DNA from: Ferrovum sp. PN-J185
GTDB taxonomy: Bacteria > Pseudomonadota > Gammaproteobacteria > Burkholderiales > Ferrovaceae
Assembly: GCF_001581925.1 (NCBI RefSeq)
Contig: NZ_LQZA01000001.1
Coordinates: forward strand, 744,001 to 808,000
Reading direction: 5' to 3'
DNA: 64,000 bases
Position numbers and translations under genes: made by a program
Notes under the pieces: model-generated
Database searches by the model: none
Told to the model about the DNA's origin: nothing
Seen by the model: only the letters and a program-made list of their open reading frames with translations
Part shown: piece after piece, positions 36,489 through 46,616 of the stretch
Layout of the letters: each line of letters begins with the position of its first letter
Position numbering within the stretch: the stretch's first letter is position 1

Positions 36489-36955
36489 TGTTGAATTTCA
36501 GAAGAATCTGTATTGCCTATGATTAATATTTCTATTCCTTCTTCTTGTAATTCTTGAAGCTCATCTACTGTAGCAATCCCTCTAATATTTTTTTCTGGGA
36601 TTTCTTGGTAATGTATTTTTTTCGCAGTTTCAGCAAAAAGAGACCCAACATCCTCAGTGTTTGTATTAATTAACTGAACTATTTGTTGTCTCAATATTTC
36701 CATGAAATCTCCCTTGGCAGCGATATTATTTAAAGTATGTTGGGAGGATTCTGATAATGAGCTAGAAGAAGTGGATGTAACTTTACTGGGTGAGGTTGAA
36801 ATAAACGGTGCCGATGGCAATCTCTTAATTTCTTTTGAGTGACATATTGGACACTCAATTAAGCCCTGCTCTTTGAGTTTTTCAAATGTTTCAGAAGACT
36901 CATACCATCCTTCAAAATGATGGGTAAAAGGACAACTTAAGTCATAAACAATCAT
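36485..36955 (-). CDS. DUF1178 family protein
   Basis: 156-residue protein starting MIVYDLSCPFTHHFEGWYES, the DUF1178 signature, with a C-P-I-C pair near residues 36-39 suggesting zinc binding. The middle has a Ser/Thr-rich linker (about 55-75). No known function. Expressed with the downstream esterase region likely separate; convergent with ygiD. Confidence 0.9.
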   Translation of the reverse strand: MIVYDLSCPFTHHFEGWYESSETFEKLKEQGLIECPICHSKEIKRLPSAPFISTSPSKVTSTSSSSLSESSQHTLNNIAAKGDFMEILRQQIVQLINTNTEDVGSLFAETAKKIHYQEIPEKNIRGIATVDELQELQEEGIEILIIGNTDSSEIQH

Positions 36956-36997
36956 TATAAGCTCCTTTTACCCACTATATTGATATAACCGCAAAAG

Positions 36998-37699
36998 CTA
37001 TTTATTTAAATAAATAGATAAAAACTCTAATGTTCTACCACGAGCCAAAGAGGCTGCTTGCTGGTTATACATACCTCTAGCCCAGCAATTAAATCCGTGA
37101 TCTACATTAGGATAAGTTAAAACCCAAGCATCAGCTTTTGTCGAAAAAGCTTTGCTTACAGTTTTAACTGCATTTTCATCAATATAATGATCTTTTTCGG
37201 CGAAATGTATAAATAGAGGGATTTTAACTTTATCCGCCAAATCCATTTTCTGATCGATACCGCCTGGATAGTAACAAACAGAAGCATCAACTGCGTGTTC
37301 ACAACCTACTAAAAAGGACAGCAACCCACCCATACAATAACCTACAGATGCAATTTTGGCAGTAACCTCTGGACGTTTACGAAGTACTTCAGCGGCTTTA
37401 ACTAAATCCATTTTTGCTAGATCCATATCGCAGTTGCCCAACAGTTCTAGACCTTTTTTGAAACCAACCTCATCGTAGCCTAATTGGATTTTTTCTTCTT
37501 GGCGCCAAAATACATCTGGCGCAAAGACCACATACCCATCCATAGCATATTGGTCAGCTACTTGCTGTATATGTTCATTAACTCCAAAAATTTCCTGTAT
37601 AAGAAGAATTCCAGGCCCTTTACCAGTTGGAGGTAAACTTAAATAACCTGTGAATTTTGATTGACCATCTTGAGAAATATCAAGCCATTGCCCTTTCAT
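36998..37699 (-). CDS. Dienelactone hydrolase family protein
   Basis: 233-residue alpha/beta hydrolase. Nucleophile Cys in SVGYCMGG (about 122), acid Asp in FAEKDHYI, and catalytic His in NVDHGFNCW. These match DLH (carboxymethylenebutenolidase) enzymes, many of which serve other ester or lactone substrates. Possibly linked with the neighbouring dioxygenase in ring-cleavage chemistry, but that is inference from proximity. Its stop lies in an AT-only 20-base palindrome (36998-37017). Confidence 0.9.
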   Translation of the reverse strand: MKGQWLDISQDGQSKFTGYLSLPPTGKGPGILLIQEIFGVNEHIQQVADQYAMDGYVVFAPDVFWRQEEKIQLGYDEVGFKKGLELLGNCDMDLAKMDLVKAAEVLRKRPEVTAKIASVGYCMGGLLSFLVGCEHAVDASVCYYPGGIDQKMDLADKVKIPLFIHFAEKDHYIDENAVKTVSKAFSTKADAWVLTYPNVDHGFNCWARGMYNQQAASLARGRTLEFLSIYLNK

Positions 37700-37851
37700 A
37701 ATTTACCCCGTTTATAAGAACATATATTAATTAATTTTCTATTATAAAATAATTTAGAAATGATTTAATAAATTAAAAGTACAATTTTATATAAAATTTT
37801 ACAGACAAATTACTTTTAAAATAAGTTAAAAAATAGTAATATAGTCAATTC

Positions 37852-37940
37852 GCCCGGGTGGTGAAATTGGTAGACACAAGGGACTTAAAATCCCTCGGCT
37901 TGAAAAGGCTGTGCCGGTTCGATTCCGGCCCCGGGCACCA
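37852..37940 (+). tRNA. tRNA-Leu (anticodon UAA)
   Basis: 89 bases including encoded CCA. Acceptor arms GCCCGGG and CCCGGGC pair fully; anticodon loop CTTAAAA gives UAA; a long variable arm (class II) and the GTTCGATTC T-arm are present. Confidence 0.98.
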
Positions 37941-37967
37941 CAAAACAAGTGATTGGAGCATTGCTGA

Positions 37968-39236
37968 ATGCTTGATTTGTTTTTTAGTCAAATTACTAAT
38001 CAACTGTGGTTCAAGTTTGTTTTTACACTTTTCTTTGCTTTTCTAGTAGGCCTAGAAACCAGAGGGTTCTGGTTAAATAAATCTAGTCATATTAAGATGG
38101 GTTCAACGAGAACCTATACCCTTCTCTCTTCCCTAGGTTTTATTCTTTATTCGTTAGATCATAGTTATAAGCTTTTTATACTAGGAATGATTTTTATAAA
38201 TTCTGTTGTGTTTTTGTTTTATAAACAAAAATTAGAGTTTCATCAGTTTGGCATACTGCAACTAATTATCCCTATGCTAGTTTATACTTTTGGGCCTTTA
38301 AGCATTAATACTCCTCTGTGGTTTTTTATTTTAGTCTTCGTAACAATAATATTTACCATTGGTGCCAAACCAGTTTCAATACAAATATTAAAAAAGATGG
38401 ATCAAGATGAATTGATTCTATTTTCTAAATTTCTATTACTCTCTGCAGTAATACTGCCTCTATTACCAAAAAACACCATCAGTACCTATCTACCTTCATC
38501 CCCCTTTCATATATGGATGGCTGTCGTTGTTATTTCATCAATATCATATTTAGGATACTTATTAAGACGTTATTTTTTATTAGGTAGTGGTACATTTATT
38601 ACTGGGTTACTTGGTGGAGTATATTCAAGTACGGCCGCTACAGTAGTCTTAGCTCGACAATCTAAACAGTTTTCTTCTAGTAATTCTGCGATACAAGCAG
38701 CGATTGTGGCAGCCACATCAATGATGTATTTAAGATTAATGGTTTTAGTAGGTATATTAAGTGCCAATTTACTTAAGATATTAGCGATTCCGTTGATTGT
38801 TTTTTTTATTGTCACACTTTTGATTGCCTTTTTTTTGAATAAAAATAATGAGCCTTCTGTTAATAGTGAAAACGAAAAAGATAAAAATCCACTAGAGTTT
38901 GCTACTGCTATTGTTTTTGCTGGTTTGTTTATCCTCATGTTATTTTTGACTGAGGTTATTACAGAGAAATTTGGAGCACTTGGTCTAAAAATCCTTGCAT
39001 TTGCAACCGGATTTACAGATATTGATCCTTTTATATTATCTTTACTCAATGGTGCATATCCCAATTTATCTGAACATCTAATTTCAGGAGCATTTTTAAT
39101 TGCAGCTGGAAGTAATGGTTTGTTGAAAGCGATTTATGCTGGAATTATAGGTGATTGGAAAAAAAACAGAGTTTCAATTGCGGTTTTGTTAATTAGTGGT
39201 CTACTAAGTATAATTTGGGGAGCAATTTTAGAATAG
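37968..39236 (+). CDS. MgtC/DUF4010-family membrane protein
   Basis: 422-residue polytopic inner-membrane protein with about 12 helices. An N-terminal MgtC-like part (FAFLVGLETRGFW, about 23-36) is joined to a DUF4010 domain with GGVYSSTAATVVLARQSK (about 213-230) and a C-terminal TDIDPFILSLLNG segment. Function unknown; MgtC links to Mg2+ or phosphate stress but this group is uncharacterised. It starts 27 bases after tRNA-Leu, with SD GGAG, so it may be co-transcribed with the tRNA. Confidence 0.88.
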   Translation: MLDLFFSQITNQLWFKFVFTLFFAFLVGLETRGFWLNKSSHIKMGSTRTYTLLSSLGFILYSLDHSYKLFILGMIFINSVVFLFYKQKLEFHQFGILQLIIPMLVYTFGPLSINTPLWFFILVFVTIIFTIGAKPVSIQILKKMDQDELILFSKFLLLSAVILPLLPKNTISTYLPSSPFHIWMAVVVISSISYLGYLLRRYFLLGSGTFITGLLGGVYSSTAATVVLARQSKQFSSSNSAIQAAIVAATSMMYLRLMVLVGILSANLLKILAIPLIVFFIVTLLIAFFLNKNNEPSVNSENEKDKNPLEFATAIVFAGLFILMLFLTEVITEKFGALGLKILAFATGFTDIDPFILSLLNGAYPNLSEHLISGAFLIAAGSNGLLKAIYAGIIGDWKKNRVSIAVLLISGLLSIIWGAILE

Positions 39237-39242
39237 CTCCCC
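39217..39242. terminator. Weak hairpin between DUF4010 gene and parC
   Basis: GGGGAGC (39217-39223) and GCTCCCC (39236-39242) form a 7-base stem across the end of the DUF4010 gene; no clear U tract, so termination is tentative. Confidence 0.4.
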
Positions 39243-39257
39243 GTTAAATGGATAAGC

Positions 39258-41597
39258 TTAACTGAAACTGGTCACTTTCATTTTATAATCAATTTGACTT
39301 CCTTTACGAGCTCGACCATGAATATATGATTTAACCTCAGAGCTATTCATCACTGCTTGCACTTCATTACCTGCTCTATTGGTTCCCAAAATAGTTAAAC
39401 TGGTTAAATCTGTTGTAATACATGACACTAATTTTTCATTATGATCTAACCCCATTAAGATTATTCCTTTTCCTTTAGGCATTTCTTTTAATTCAGTTAT
39501 TGGGAATACTAACAGGCGTCCTTTTTCAGATAATGTAGCCACGTGGGAATCATTGTTGTTAATGAGTCTTGGTGTTAAAGGTATATCATTATCATCAATA
39601 GACATGAAGGCTTTACCAGCTTTTACTCGAGAAATTAAATCTAATGGATTTACAATGAATCCAGTACCTGACGAGCTAGCAACCAAGTATTTTTGATTTG
39701 GAAGTGCACTCATTATACCCACAACGCGTGCACCGTTTTGTAAATCAATTAGAGTGGTTACAGGGACACCATCACCCCTACCGCTTGGTATATCTGAGAC
39801 TTTAATTGTATAAGCACGTCCCTTAGAGTCGAGTAATATTAATGAATGAATCGTTCTGGATTCAATAATATTATGCGCACTATCTCCCGACTTATAGGAG
39901 AATTGTGATGAGTCTAGGCCGTGACCTTGACGGGACTTAATCCAACCATTTTTTGATAACGTCACTGTTACTGGTTCATCAAGTACAGTTGGTGCAATCA
40001 ACTCCTCTTCAACAAATTCAATTAAAGTTCTTCTCTTGTCACCATATTGTTCTGCATCATTGGTAATTTCAGTCACTAATAATTCACGTCTTGCATCTTC
40101 ATGATTTAATAAATGACTTAATTCTTTCTGTTCTAGCCTTAACTCTTTCAACTCTTTTTCAATTTTTATATATTCGAGCTTAGCAAGTTGTCTTAGGCGA
40201 ATTTCAAGTATGTCTTCTGCTTGAATTTCAGTTAATGAAAAATGATTAATTAACTCTTGTTTGGGTTCCTCTGACTCACGAATTATTTTAATAACTTCGT
40301 CAATATGAAGGAGTATTAGCTCTCTTCCTTCAAGGATATGAATTCGGCGATTAACTTCATCAAGTCTAAACTGGGTTCGTCTTACAATCGTATTTAATCT
40401 AAATGTAATCCACTCAGTTAAAATATCTTTTATATTTTTTTGCTTAGGTTTATTGTCTAAACCAAGCATAACCATATTGATTGGTAGCGATGATTCAAGT
40501 CTGGTATTTACCAATAGAAAATTCATTAACTCCGCAGGGTTTTGTTTGCTTGATTTGGGTTCAATGACAATTCTTACAGGAGAGTTTTTATCAGATTCAT
40601 CACGAACCAAATCAAGTGCACCTAATATTAAGGCTTTAAGATTTGCTTGATCTGGCGTAAGCGTCTTTTTCCCCTCTTTAATTTTTGGGTTAGAGATTTT
40701 TTCAATATCCTCAAGGATGTCTTTAGTAGAAACCCCATGAGGTAATTCATTAACTACGATTCTCCATTGACCTCGCGCCAAATCCTCTATTACCCAACGT
40801 GCCCTAACTTTAAGAGATCCTTTGCCTGTTTCATAGGCACTCATTATGTCAGTTTGCGGCGAAATTATTTGGCCACCACCAGGTAAATCAGGACCTTTAA
40901 TTATTCTGACTAATTGAGAGATTGAGGTGTCTGGTTTTTGAATAAGTGATACAACCGCTTTTGCCACTTCACGCATATTATGTGATGGTATTTCTGTGGC
41001 CATGCCCACCCCAATACCTGATGAACCATTAAGTAAAAGAAACGGTAAACGTGAGGGTAATAATTTTGGTTCTTTAAATGAACCATCATAATTTGGAGTG
41101 AAATCAACTGTGTTTTTATCAATTTCAGAGAGCAACAATTCAGCAATAGGCGTTAATCGACATTCCGTGTAACGCATTGCAGCTGCTCCGTCACCATCAC
41201 GACTGCCAAAGTTACCTTGACCATCAATTAATGGATAACGAAGAGTAAAATCCTGTGCTTGTCTAACTAATGCGTCATATGCTGCCATATCACCATGTGG
41301 ATGGTATTTACCAATTACATCACCCACTACACGTGCTGATTTAACATGTCGATTGGGACGATACAGACCTAATTCGTGCATAGCAAAAAGAATACGTCGT
41401 TGAACGGGTTTTTGGCCATCACTCACATCAGGAATGGCTCTACCCATTACTACGCTCATAGCGTATTCAAGATAGCTACGTTCAATAAAATGAGAGAGTT
41501 CTAATTGTTCTGCTACCTCAGTTTTTGTTTCAGTTTGGGGGCTGTTTGAGAATAGATCTCCGCTATTATCACCCTTATTATCTGTTTTTTTTGTCAT
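39258..41597 (-). CDS. parC: DNA topoisomerase IV subunit A
   Basis: 779-residue DNA-breaking subunit that decatenates chromosomes. Active-site Tyr in AMRYTECRL, the [19 protein letters not shown] (about 97-111), and a C-terminal beta-pinwheel region. At the position equal to E. coli Ser80 it has Met104, and Asp instead of Glu84. These are natural changes at quinolone-contact sites. Its ATG overlaps the parE stop by one base. Confidence 0.95.
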   Translation of the reverse strand: MTKKTDNKGDNSGDLFSNSPQTETKTEVAEQLELSHFIERSYLEYAMSVVMGRAIPDVSDGQKPVQRRILFAMHELGLYRPNRHVKSARVVGDVIGKYHPHGDMAAYDALVRQAQDFTLRYPLIDGQGNFGSRDGDGAAAMRYTECRLTPIAELLLSEIDKNTVDFTPNYDGSFKEPKLLPSRLPFLLLNGSSGIGVGMATEIPSHNMREVAKAVVSLIQKPDTSISQLVRIIKGPDLPGGGQIISPQTDIMSAYETGKGSLKVRARWVIEDLARGQWRIVVNELPHGVSTKDILEDIEKISNPKIKEGKKTLTPDQANLKALILGALDLVRDESDKNSPVRIVIEPKSSKQNPAELMNFLLVNTRLESSLPINMVMLGLDNKPKQKNIKDILTEWITFRLNTIVRRTQFRLDEVNRRIHILEGRELILLHIDEVIKIIRESEEPKQELINHFSLTEIQAEDILEIRLRQLAKLEYIKIEKELKELRLEQKELSHLLNHEDARRELLVTEITNDAEQYGDKRRTLIEFVEEELIAPTVLDEPVTVTLSKNGWIKSRQGHGLDSSQFSYKSGDSAHNIIESRTIHSLILLDSKGRAYTIKVSDIPSGRGDGVPVTTLIDLQNGARVVGIMSALPNQKYLVASSSGTGFIVNPLDLISRVKAGKAFMSIDDNDIPLTPRLINNNDSHVATLSEKGRLLVFPITELKEMPKGKGIILMGLDHNEKLVSCITTDLTSLTILGTNRAGNEVQAVMNSSEVKSYIHGRARKGSQIDYKMKVTSFS

Positions 41598-43570
41598 TAA
41601 ATATCTACCTCTACGCTACTACCATTTTCTTCCATCCACTCACGTCTAGCGCTGGCCTCACCTTTACCCATTAGTTTTGAAAAGGTTGCGTGCGTTGCTT
41701 GATGGTCAAAATCTATAAGTAAAACAGGAAGAACACGTCTGGTATCTGGATTCATCGTGGTTTCCCATAATTGTTCAGGATTCATTTCACCCAGTCCCTT
41801 AAAACGACCTACACTCCAATGAGTAGGCTTTAACCCTTCTTTTATCAATCTATCTTCAATAGACAATAGTTCATTTTCATCTAATGCATAGAGTTTTCTT
41901 GCTGGCCTTTTTCCTGAAGCGTTCACATCTACTCTAAATAGAGGAGGACTAGCAACATATATATGCCCCTGCTCAACTAACTTAGGAAAGTGAATATAAA
42001 AAAGTGTAAGTAATAATACTTTAATGTGGCTACCATCTACATCTGCATCAGACATGATAATAATCCTGTTGTAGCGCAGTCCTGTTAGGTCTGGTTCATC
42101 ATTAACACCATGAGGATCAACGCCAATTGCTACTGAAATATCATGTATTTCATTATTTGCAAACAATCTATCTCGATCAACTTCAAAAGTGTTTAGAACC
42201 TTTCCTCTTAAGGGAAGAATAGCTTGTGTATTTTTATTTCTTGCAAGTTTAGCCGATCCGCCTGCAGAATCTCCCTCTACAAGAAAAATTTCTCTTTCAT
42301 GTATATCGTCTGATTCGCAATCAGTGAGTTTTCCAGGTAAAACAGCCACCCCACTCCCTTTCTTTTTTTCAATCTTTTGGCTAGATTTCATGCGATTCAT
42401 TGCTTGCTTAATGACTAACTCTGCAATCTTTTTCGCGTAATCTAAATGATTGTTTAGCCATACATCTAGTGGTTGTTTGATCATCGTCGCTACCAATTTG
42501 AGCGCATCTCTACTGGTTAGCTTTTCTTTTGTTTGCCCTTGAAATTGAGGATCAAGAATACGGGTGGATAATACAAAATGGAGTTTACTTGCGGCATCTT
42601 CCATTTGAAGTCTGACGCCTCGTGGGAGTAACCCGTGTAATTCTATGAAGTTTTTAATCGAATCGAATACCCCGGTTCTAAGCCCAGCTTCATGAGTTCC
42701 CCCCGCAGCCGTTGGTATAAGATTTACATAAGATTCATTGGCACCAGAGGAATTTTCATACCAAGCAAGTGCCCACGAAGCGCCTTCGCCTGGAGCAAAA
42801 GAGTCATTATCTGTGGTATGGTCAATAAAGTTTTCAAGAGCAAAAATTGGAACCAAAGGCTCTTGATAGTCAGAAATTTCGTCAAGATATCCTTTCAAAC
42901 CTTCAGGATATTTCCACGATTTAATGTTTTCTGGATCTTTTTCGAATTGAAGGGTAACTTCAACACCAGGTAACAATACCGCTTTTGAACGCAAAACTCG
43001 CTCAAGTTCATTAAGCGATATATTTGGTTGATCAAAATATTTCGGATCAGGTGTGATGGTGACTTGTGTACCCGTATCAGATTTGTCGCAATTACCAATT
43101 ACTTTCAAAGGAACAATAACATTTCCATCTGAGAAAGATATCTGATGGATTTTCCCGTCTCTTTTAACAATTACATCAAGTTGTTTAGATAACGCATTGG
43201 TAACCGATACACCAACTCCGTGCAATCCTCCTGAAAAAGCATAGGCACCTTGACCTGATTTCTTATCAAATTTACCACCTGCATGTAATCGTGTGAATAC
43301 CAACTGAACAGTAGGTTCCTTTTCCTCAGGATGTAATCCAACGGGGATACCCCTACCATTATCTATAACTGTAATTGAACCATTTAGATGGATTACAACA
43401 TATATTTTAGATGCATATCCAGCCAAGGCCTCATCTGCTGCATTATCAATAACTTCTTGAATAATATGGGTTGGATCCTGAGTTCTGGTATACATACCAG
43501 GCCTCTCTTTAACAGGTTCCAACCCTTTGAGTACTCGTATACTGGATTCGTTATATTTTGATGAAGCCAC
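41597..43570 (-). CDS. parE: DNA topoisomerase IV subunit B
   Basis: 657-residue ATPase subunit. GHKL motifs [10 protein letters not shown] and [12 protein letters not shown], the [17 protein letters not shown] segment, and Toprim [10 protein letters not shown] with [10 protein letters not shown]. Length and position directly before parC identify ParE rather than GyrB. Confidence 0.96.
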   Translation of the reverse strand: MASSKYNESSIRVLKGLEPVKERPGMYTRTQDPTHIIQEVIDNAADEALAGYASKIYVVIHLNGSITVIDNGRGIPVGLHPEEKEPTVQLVFTRLHAGGKFDKKSGQGAYAFSGGLHGVGVSVTNALSKQLDVIVKRDGKIHQISFSDGNVIVPLKVIGNCDKSDTGTQVTITPDPKYFDQPNISLNELERVLRSKAVLLPGVEVTLQFEKDPENIKSWKYPEGLKGYLDEISDYQEPLVPIFALENFIDHTTDNDSFAPGEGASWALAWYENSSGANESYVNLIPTAAGGTHEAGLRTGVFDSIKNFIELHGLLPRGVRLQMEDAASKLHFVLSTRILDPQFQGQTKEKLTSRDALKLVATMIKQPLDVWLNNHLDYAKKIAELVIKQAMNRMKSSQKIEKKKGSGVAVLPGKLTDCESDDIHEREIFLVEGDSAGGSAKLARNKNTQAILPLRGKVLNTFEVDRDRLFANNEIHDISVAIGVDPHGVNDEPDLTGLRYNRIIIMSDADVDGSHIKVLLLTLFYIHFPKLVEQGHIYVASPPLFRVDVNASGKRPARKLYALDENELLSIEDRLIKEGLKPTHWSVGRFKGLGEMNPEQLWETTMNPDTRRVLPVLLIDFDHQATHATFSKLMGKGEASARREWMEENGSSVEVDI

Positions 43571-43655
43571 TTTTAAACCCTATATATTTAGTATGATATT
43601 TAAAATAGTTCGAATGATCGCATTATTTTAACCATTAAGCCAAGAAAAATATTTT

Positions 43656-45089
43656 ATGAATGATCACTTTAACGTAATTATAGTCGGTGCGGGTATATCC
43701 GGTATTTCAATGGCTTTGGAACTCAATGAGAAAAAAGTAGATAGGTGGATAATATTAGAAAAAGAAAGCGAAATGGGTGGTACATGGAGAGACAATATCT
43801 ATCCTGGAAGTGCTTGTGATGTACCTAGTATCTTGTATCAATTAAAAAAAGCCCCTTCTACTACTTGGTCAAAAAAATACGCTAACCAAAATGAAATATT
43901 AAGTTATATTAAAAACACAGCAAAACCTATTGAACACAATATTTACTTCAATGAAGCGGTTGAAAGGCTTGAATTTAATGAAAATAGCAACATGTGGTCC
44001 GTGTTCACCACAACCAAAAAATGGAGCGCAAAATATGTAGTTGTGAGTATGAGCCCCTTATCTAACCCTCATATACCCAACTTTAAAGGCGCGGATCTAT
44101 TTAAAGGTAATCAATTTCATACAGCTCAGTGGGATAAAAAGATTAATTTATCTAATCAGCGCGTTGCGGTTATCGGTTCTGGTGCCTCTGCTGTTCAATG
44201 CATTGAATCAATACAACCCATTGTTAAAGAGCTCCATCTAATTCAGAGAAATCCAAGCTGGGTAATGAGTAAAAATAACAAAGAGTATAATAAAACACAC
44301 TCTTTACCAAATCCTATAGCTTTTAAATACTTGTACTTATTGAACTATTTTCTTCATGAATTGAAAGTGATATTTTTTATCCATCCAATACTAATGAAAT
44401 TACTCGAATTTAATCTTAAACGAAATATTAAGAAAATAATTAAAAATCGTTCACTATTTAATAAATTAATACCCAATTATCCATTAGGTTGTAAACGCAT
44501 CGTATTGTCTGACAATTACTATCAGGCTGTATCTCAGCCCAATGTAAATTTATATAATACGGAAATAGAGTCAATATCGGCTGATTCGCTTACTTTTTCT
44601 AATGGCTCTTGTGTTGAAGTTGACACTATTATTTACGCCACCGGTTTTAATCATTCCCAATTTATTCCCATTAATATTATCTCTTCAGGGAAAAATAACT
44701 TAAAAAATGAATGGGAAAAACAAAGAAGTGCATACCTTGGCATTTTTGTTAATAAATTTCCCAATCTATTTTTATTAGTCGGCCCGAATACGGGTCTTGG
44801 TCATCAGTCGTTATTGTTCATGATTGAAAGACAGACAAGACTCCTTGCGAAATTAACAAAAATGCTTTTAAATCAACATGTTAAAACGATTGAAGTAAAA
44901 AAGGATATACAACATAATTATCAACAACAACTTGATAAGAGAAGTAATGGAACTGTATGGCAAGGGGGGTGTCGAAGTTGGTATCTTGATGAGCATGGAA
45001 GAAATGTAGCTCTTTGGCCATTTTCTTCTCTTTATTATTGGTGGATAACTAAAAAGTATAATAAAAATGATTTTGAAATCAAATACTAA
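43656..45089 (+). CDS. Flavin-containing monooxygenase (Baeyer-Villiger type)
   Basis: 477-residue class B flavoprotein. FAD motif GAGISG (11-16), the BVMO fingerprint FxGxxxHTxxW at 149-159 followed by Asp160, and a second Rossmann GSGASA (174-179) for NADPH. It would insert oxygen into a ketone or oxidise a heteroatom; the substrate is unknown. First gene of a seven-gene operon and overlaps msrP by 23 bases. Lys/Asn-rich composition matches its neighbours, so no sign of recent transfer. Confidence 0.9.
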   Translation: MNDHFNVIIVGAGISGISMALELNEKKVDRWIILEKESEMGGTWRDNIYPGSACDVPSILYQLKKAPSTTWSKKYANQNEILSYIKNTAKPIEHNIYFNEAVERLEFNENSNMWSVFTTTKKWSAKYVVVSMSPLSNPHIPNFKGADLFKGNQFHTAQWDKKINLSNQRVAVIGSGASAVQCIESIQPIVKELHLIQRNPSWVMSKNNKEYNKTHSLPNPIAFKYLYLLNYFLHELKVIFFIHPILMKLLEFNLKRNIKKIIKNRSLFNKLIPNYPLGCKRIVLSDNYYQAVSQPNVNLYNTEIESISADSLTFSNGSCVEVDTIIYATGFNHSQFIPINIISSGKNNLKNEWEKQRSAYLGIFVNKFPNLFLLVGPNTGLGHQSLLFMIERQTRLLAKLTKMLLNQHVKTIEVKKDIQHNYQQQLDKRSNGTVWQGGCRSWYLDEHGRNVALWPFSSLYYWWITKKYNKNDFEIKY

Positions 45090-46011
45090 CTCAATTACCC
45101 CATCTGAAATCACTTCTGAATCTATTTATTTTAAAAGAAGAGAAGTTCTTAAAGCATTAGGTATTGCCGTACCAGTAAGTTTAATGCCTCAAGCAGGTTT
45201 TGCTAATAACCAAAAACTAAAATACTCTCCTAGAGTTATTACTTGTCCTGATAAAGAAACCACGTATCAAGATATTACTCACTATAACAATTTTTATGAA
45301 TTTGGTACTGATAAATCTGATCCTGCAAAATATTCTGGTTCATTAAAAACAAATCCCTGGAACATTGATATTGAAGGAAATGTTAAAAAAACTAAATCTA
45401 TTGGTATAGAGGATTTAATTAGACAGTTTCCATTAGAAGAGAGAATATACCGCCATCGTTGTGTTGAAGCATGGAGTATGGTTGTACCATGGGTTGGTTT
45501 AAGTTTAAAGAAGTTTGTTGAATGGTGTGAACCTACTAATAACGCAAAATATATAGAGTTTGTCTCTTTAGCTGACCCCTCAATGATGCCAGGAATCTCC
45601 TCTCCTATTCTCAAATGGCCATATACAGAAGCTTTAAGGATTGATGAAGCAGTTCATCCTCTATCTATTTTAGCTGTGGGTCTCTATGGACAAGTATTAC
45701 CCAATCAAAACGGCGCCCCAATACGTCTTGTTGTTCCTTGGAAGTATGGATTCAAAGGTATTAAAAGTATTGTAAAAATTAGATTTGTTGAAAATCAACC
45801 TAACACAACTTGGAATCTAGCAAATCCAAATGAATATGGTTTTTATTCAAATGTTAACCCTGAGGTTGATCATCCTCGATGGAGTCAAGCTACGGAGAGA
45901 CGGATTGGTGACGGTTTATTTGCTGCACGAAGAAAAACATTGATGTTTAATGGTTACGCAGACCAAGTTGCGCACCTCTATAACGGAATGAATTTAAAAC
46001 AATATTTTTAA
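45067..46011 (+). CDS. msrP: Periplasmic methionine sulfoxide reductase, catalytic subunit MsrP
   Basis: Molybdopterin enzyme repairing oxidised Met in periplasmic proteins; 314 residues. Tat signal with RR at 24-25 (FKRREVLKA), Mo-ligand Cys132 in YRHRCVEAWSMVVPW, and very high visible identity to E. coli MsrP (YedY), including PVRLTVPWKYGFKGIKSI-like and NPEVDHPRWSQATER segments. It requires Tat export and MsrQ, encoded 2 bases downstream. Confidence 0.98.
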   Translation: MILKSNTNSITPSEITSESIYFKRREVLKALGIAVPVSLMPQAGFANNQKLKYSPRVITCPDKETTYQDITHYNNFYEFGTDKSDPAKYSGSLKTNPWNIDIEGNVKKTKSIGIEDLIRQFPLEERIYRHRCVEAWSMVVPWVGLSLKKFVEWCEPTNNAKYIEFVSLADPSMMPGISSPILKWPYTEALRIDEAVHPLSILAVGLYGQVLPNQNGAPIRLVVPWKYGFKGIKSIVKIRFVENQPNTTWNLANPNEYGFYSNVNPEVDHPRWSQATERRIGDGLFAARRKTLMFNGYADQVAHLYNGMNLKQYF

Positions 46012-46013
46012 AA

Positions 46014-46616
46014 ATGAAAAAAATAGTTTTTGCTTTATCTTCCCTTCCCTTAATTTATTTATCATATCAACTTGTCTTTAATTTATTAGGGCCAAATCCA
46101 GTATCAGAAGTTATACATTTTACTGGAGCTTGGTCGTTGAGATTTTTTTTAATAACGTTATGTATAACACCAATAAAAAACATTCTCAATTTAGCTCAGT
46201 TAGTTAAATATAGAAGAATGTTAGGTCTTTTTGCTTTTTTTTATTTAAGTCTACATTTTCTGTCTTATAGTGGTTTGGATTTACATTTTAGTTGGCAAGA
46301 TATTTCACATGATTTAATAAAGCATCCCTTTGTGTATGTTGGATTTATCGGGTTAGTATTAACGCTCCCTCTTGCTTTAACATCGAACCAATATGCACAA
46401 AAAAAACTAAAGAAAAACTGGAAAAAACTACATCAACTAGCTTATGTTATTCCTGTATTAGGTGTTGTACACTTTTGGTGGTTAGTAAAACGAGATCTAA
46501 CTGAACCTATCCTCTATGCTACAATATTGATGATTTTGTTGGGTTATAGATTAATTAAATACCTCTCTCTACAATTCGTAAAAAAGTCTCAATGGGAAAA
46601 ACTTCAAGAATCTTAA
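46014..46616 (+). CDS. msrQ: MsrQ haem b membrane electron donor to MsrP
   Basis: 200-residue ferric reductase-like membrane protein of about six helices. It passes electrons from the quinone pool or flavin reductase to MsrP. YedZ hallmarks visible: FTGAWSLRFFLITLCITP and LRRMLGL-like (KYRRMLGLFAFFYLSLHFLSY) and WKKLHQLAYVIPVLGVVHFWWLVK, with haem-ligand histidines. Translationally coupled with msrP and with the next gene (25-base overlap). Confidence 0.97.
   Translation: MKKIVFALSSLPLIYLSYQLVFNLLGPNPVSEVIHFTGAWSLRFFLITLCITPIKNILNLAQLVKYRRMLGLFAFFYLSLHFLSYSGLDLHFSWQDISHDLIKHPFVYVGFIGLVLTLPLALTSNQYAQKKLKKNWKKLHQLAYVIPVLGVVHFWWLVKRDLTEPILYATILMILLGYRLIKYLSLQFVKKSQWEKLQES

Noticed and set aside
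36998-37017. Perfect 20-base AT-only palindrome at the end of the dienelactone hydrolase gene
   Set aside because: Composed only of A/T except its two ends and encodes the last residues; likely chance in AT-rich DNA, with no U tract.
37858-38046. 62-codon ORF covering tRNA-Leu
   Set aside because: Lies over a fully structured tRNA and overlaps the real DUF4010 start.
38570-39064. 164-codon minus-strand ORF in the DUF4010 gene
   Set aside because: Antisense shadow; no SD and no family resemblance.
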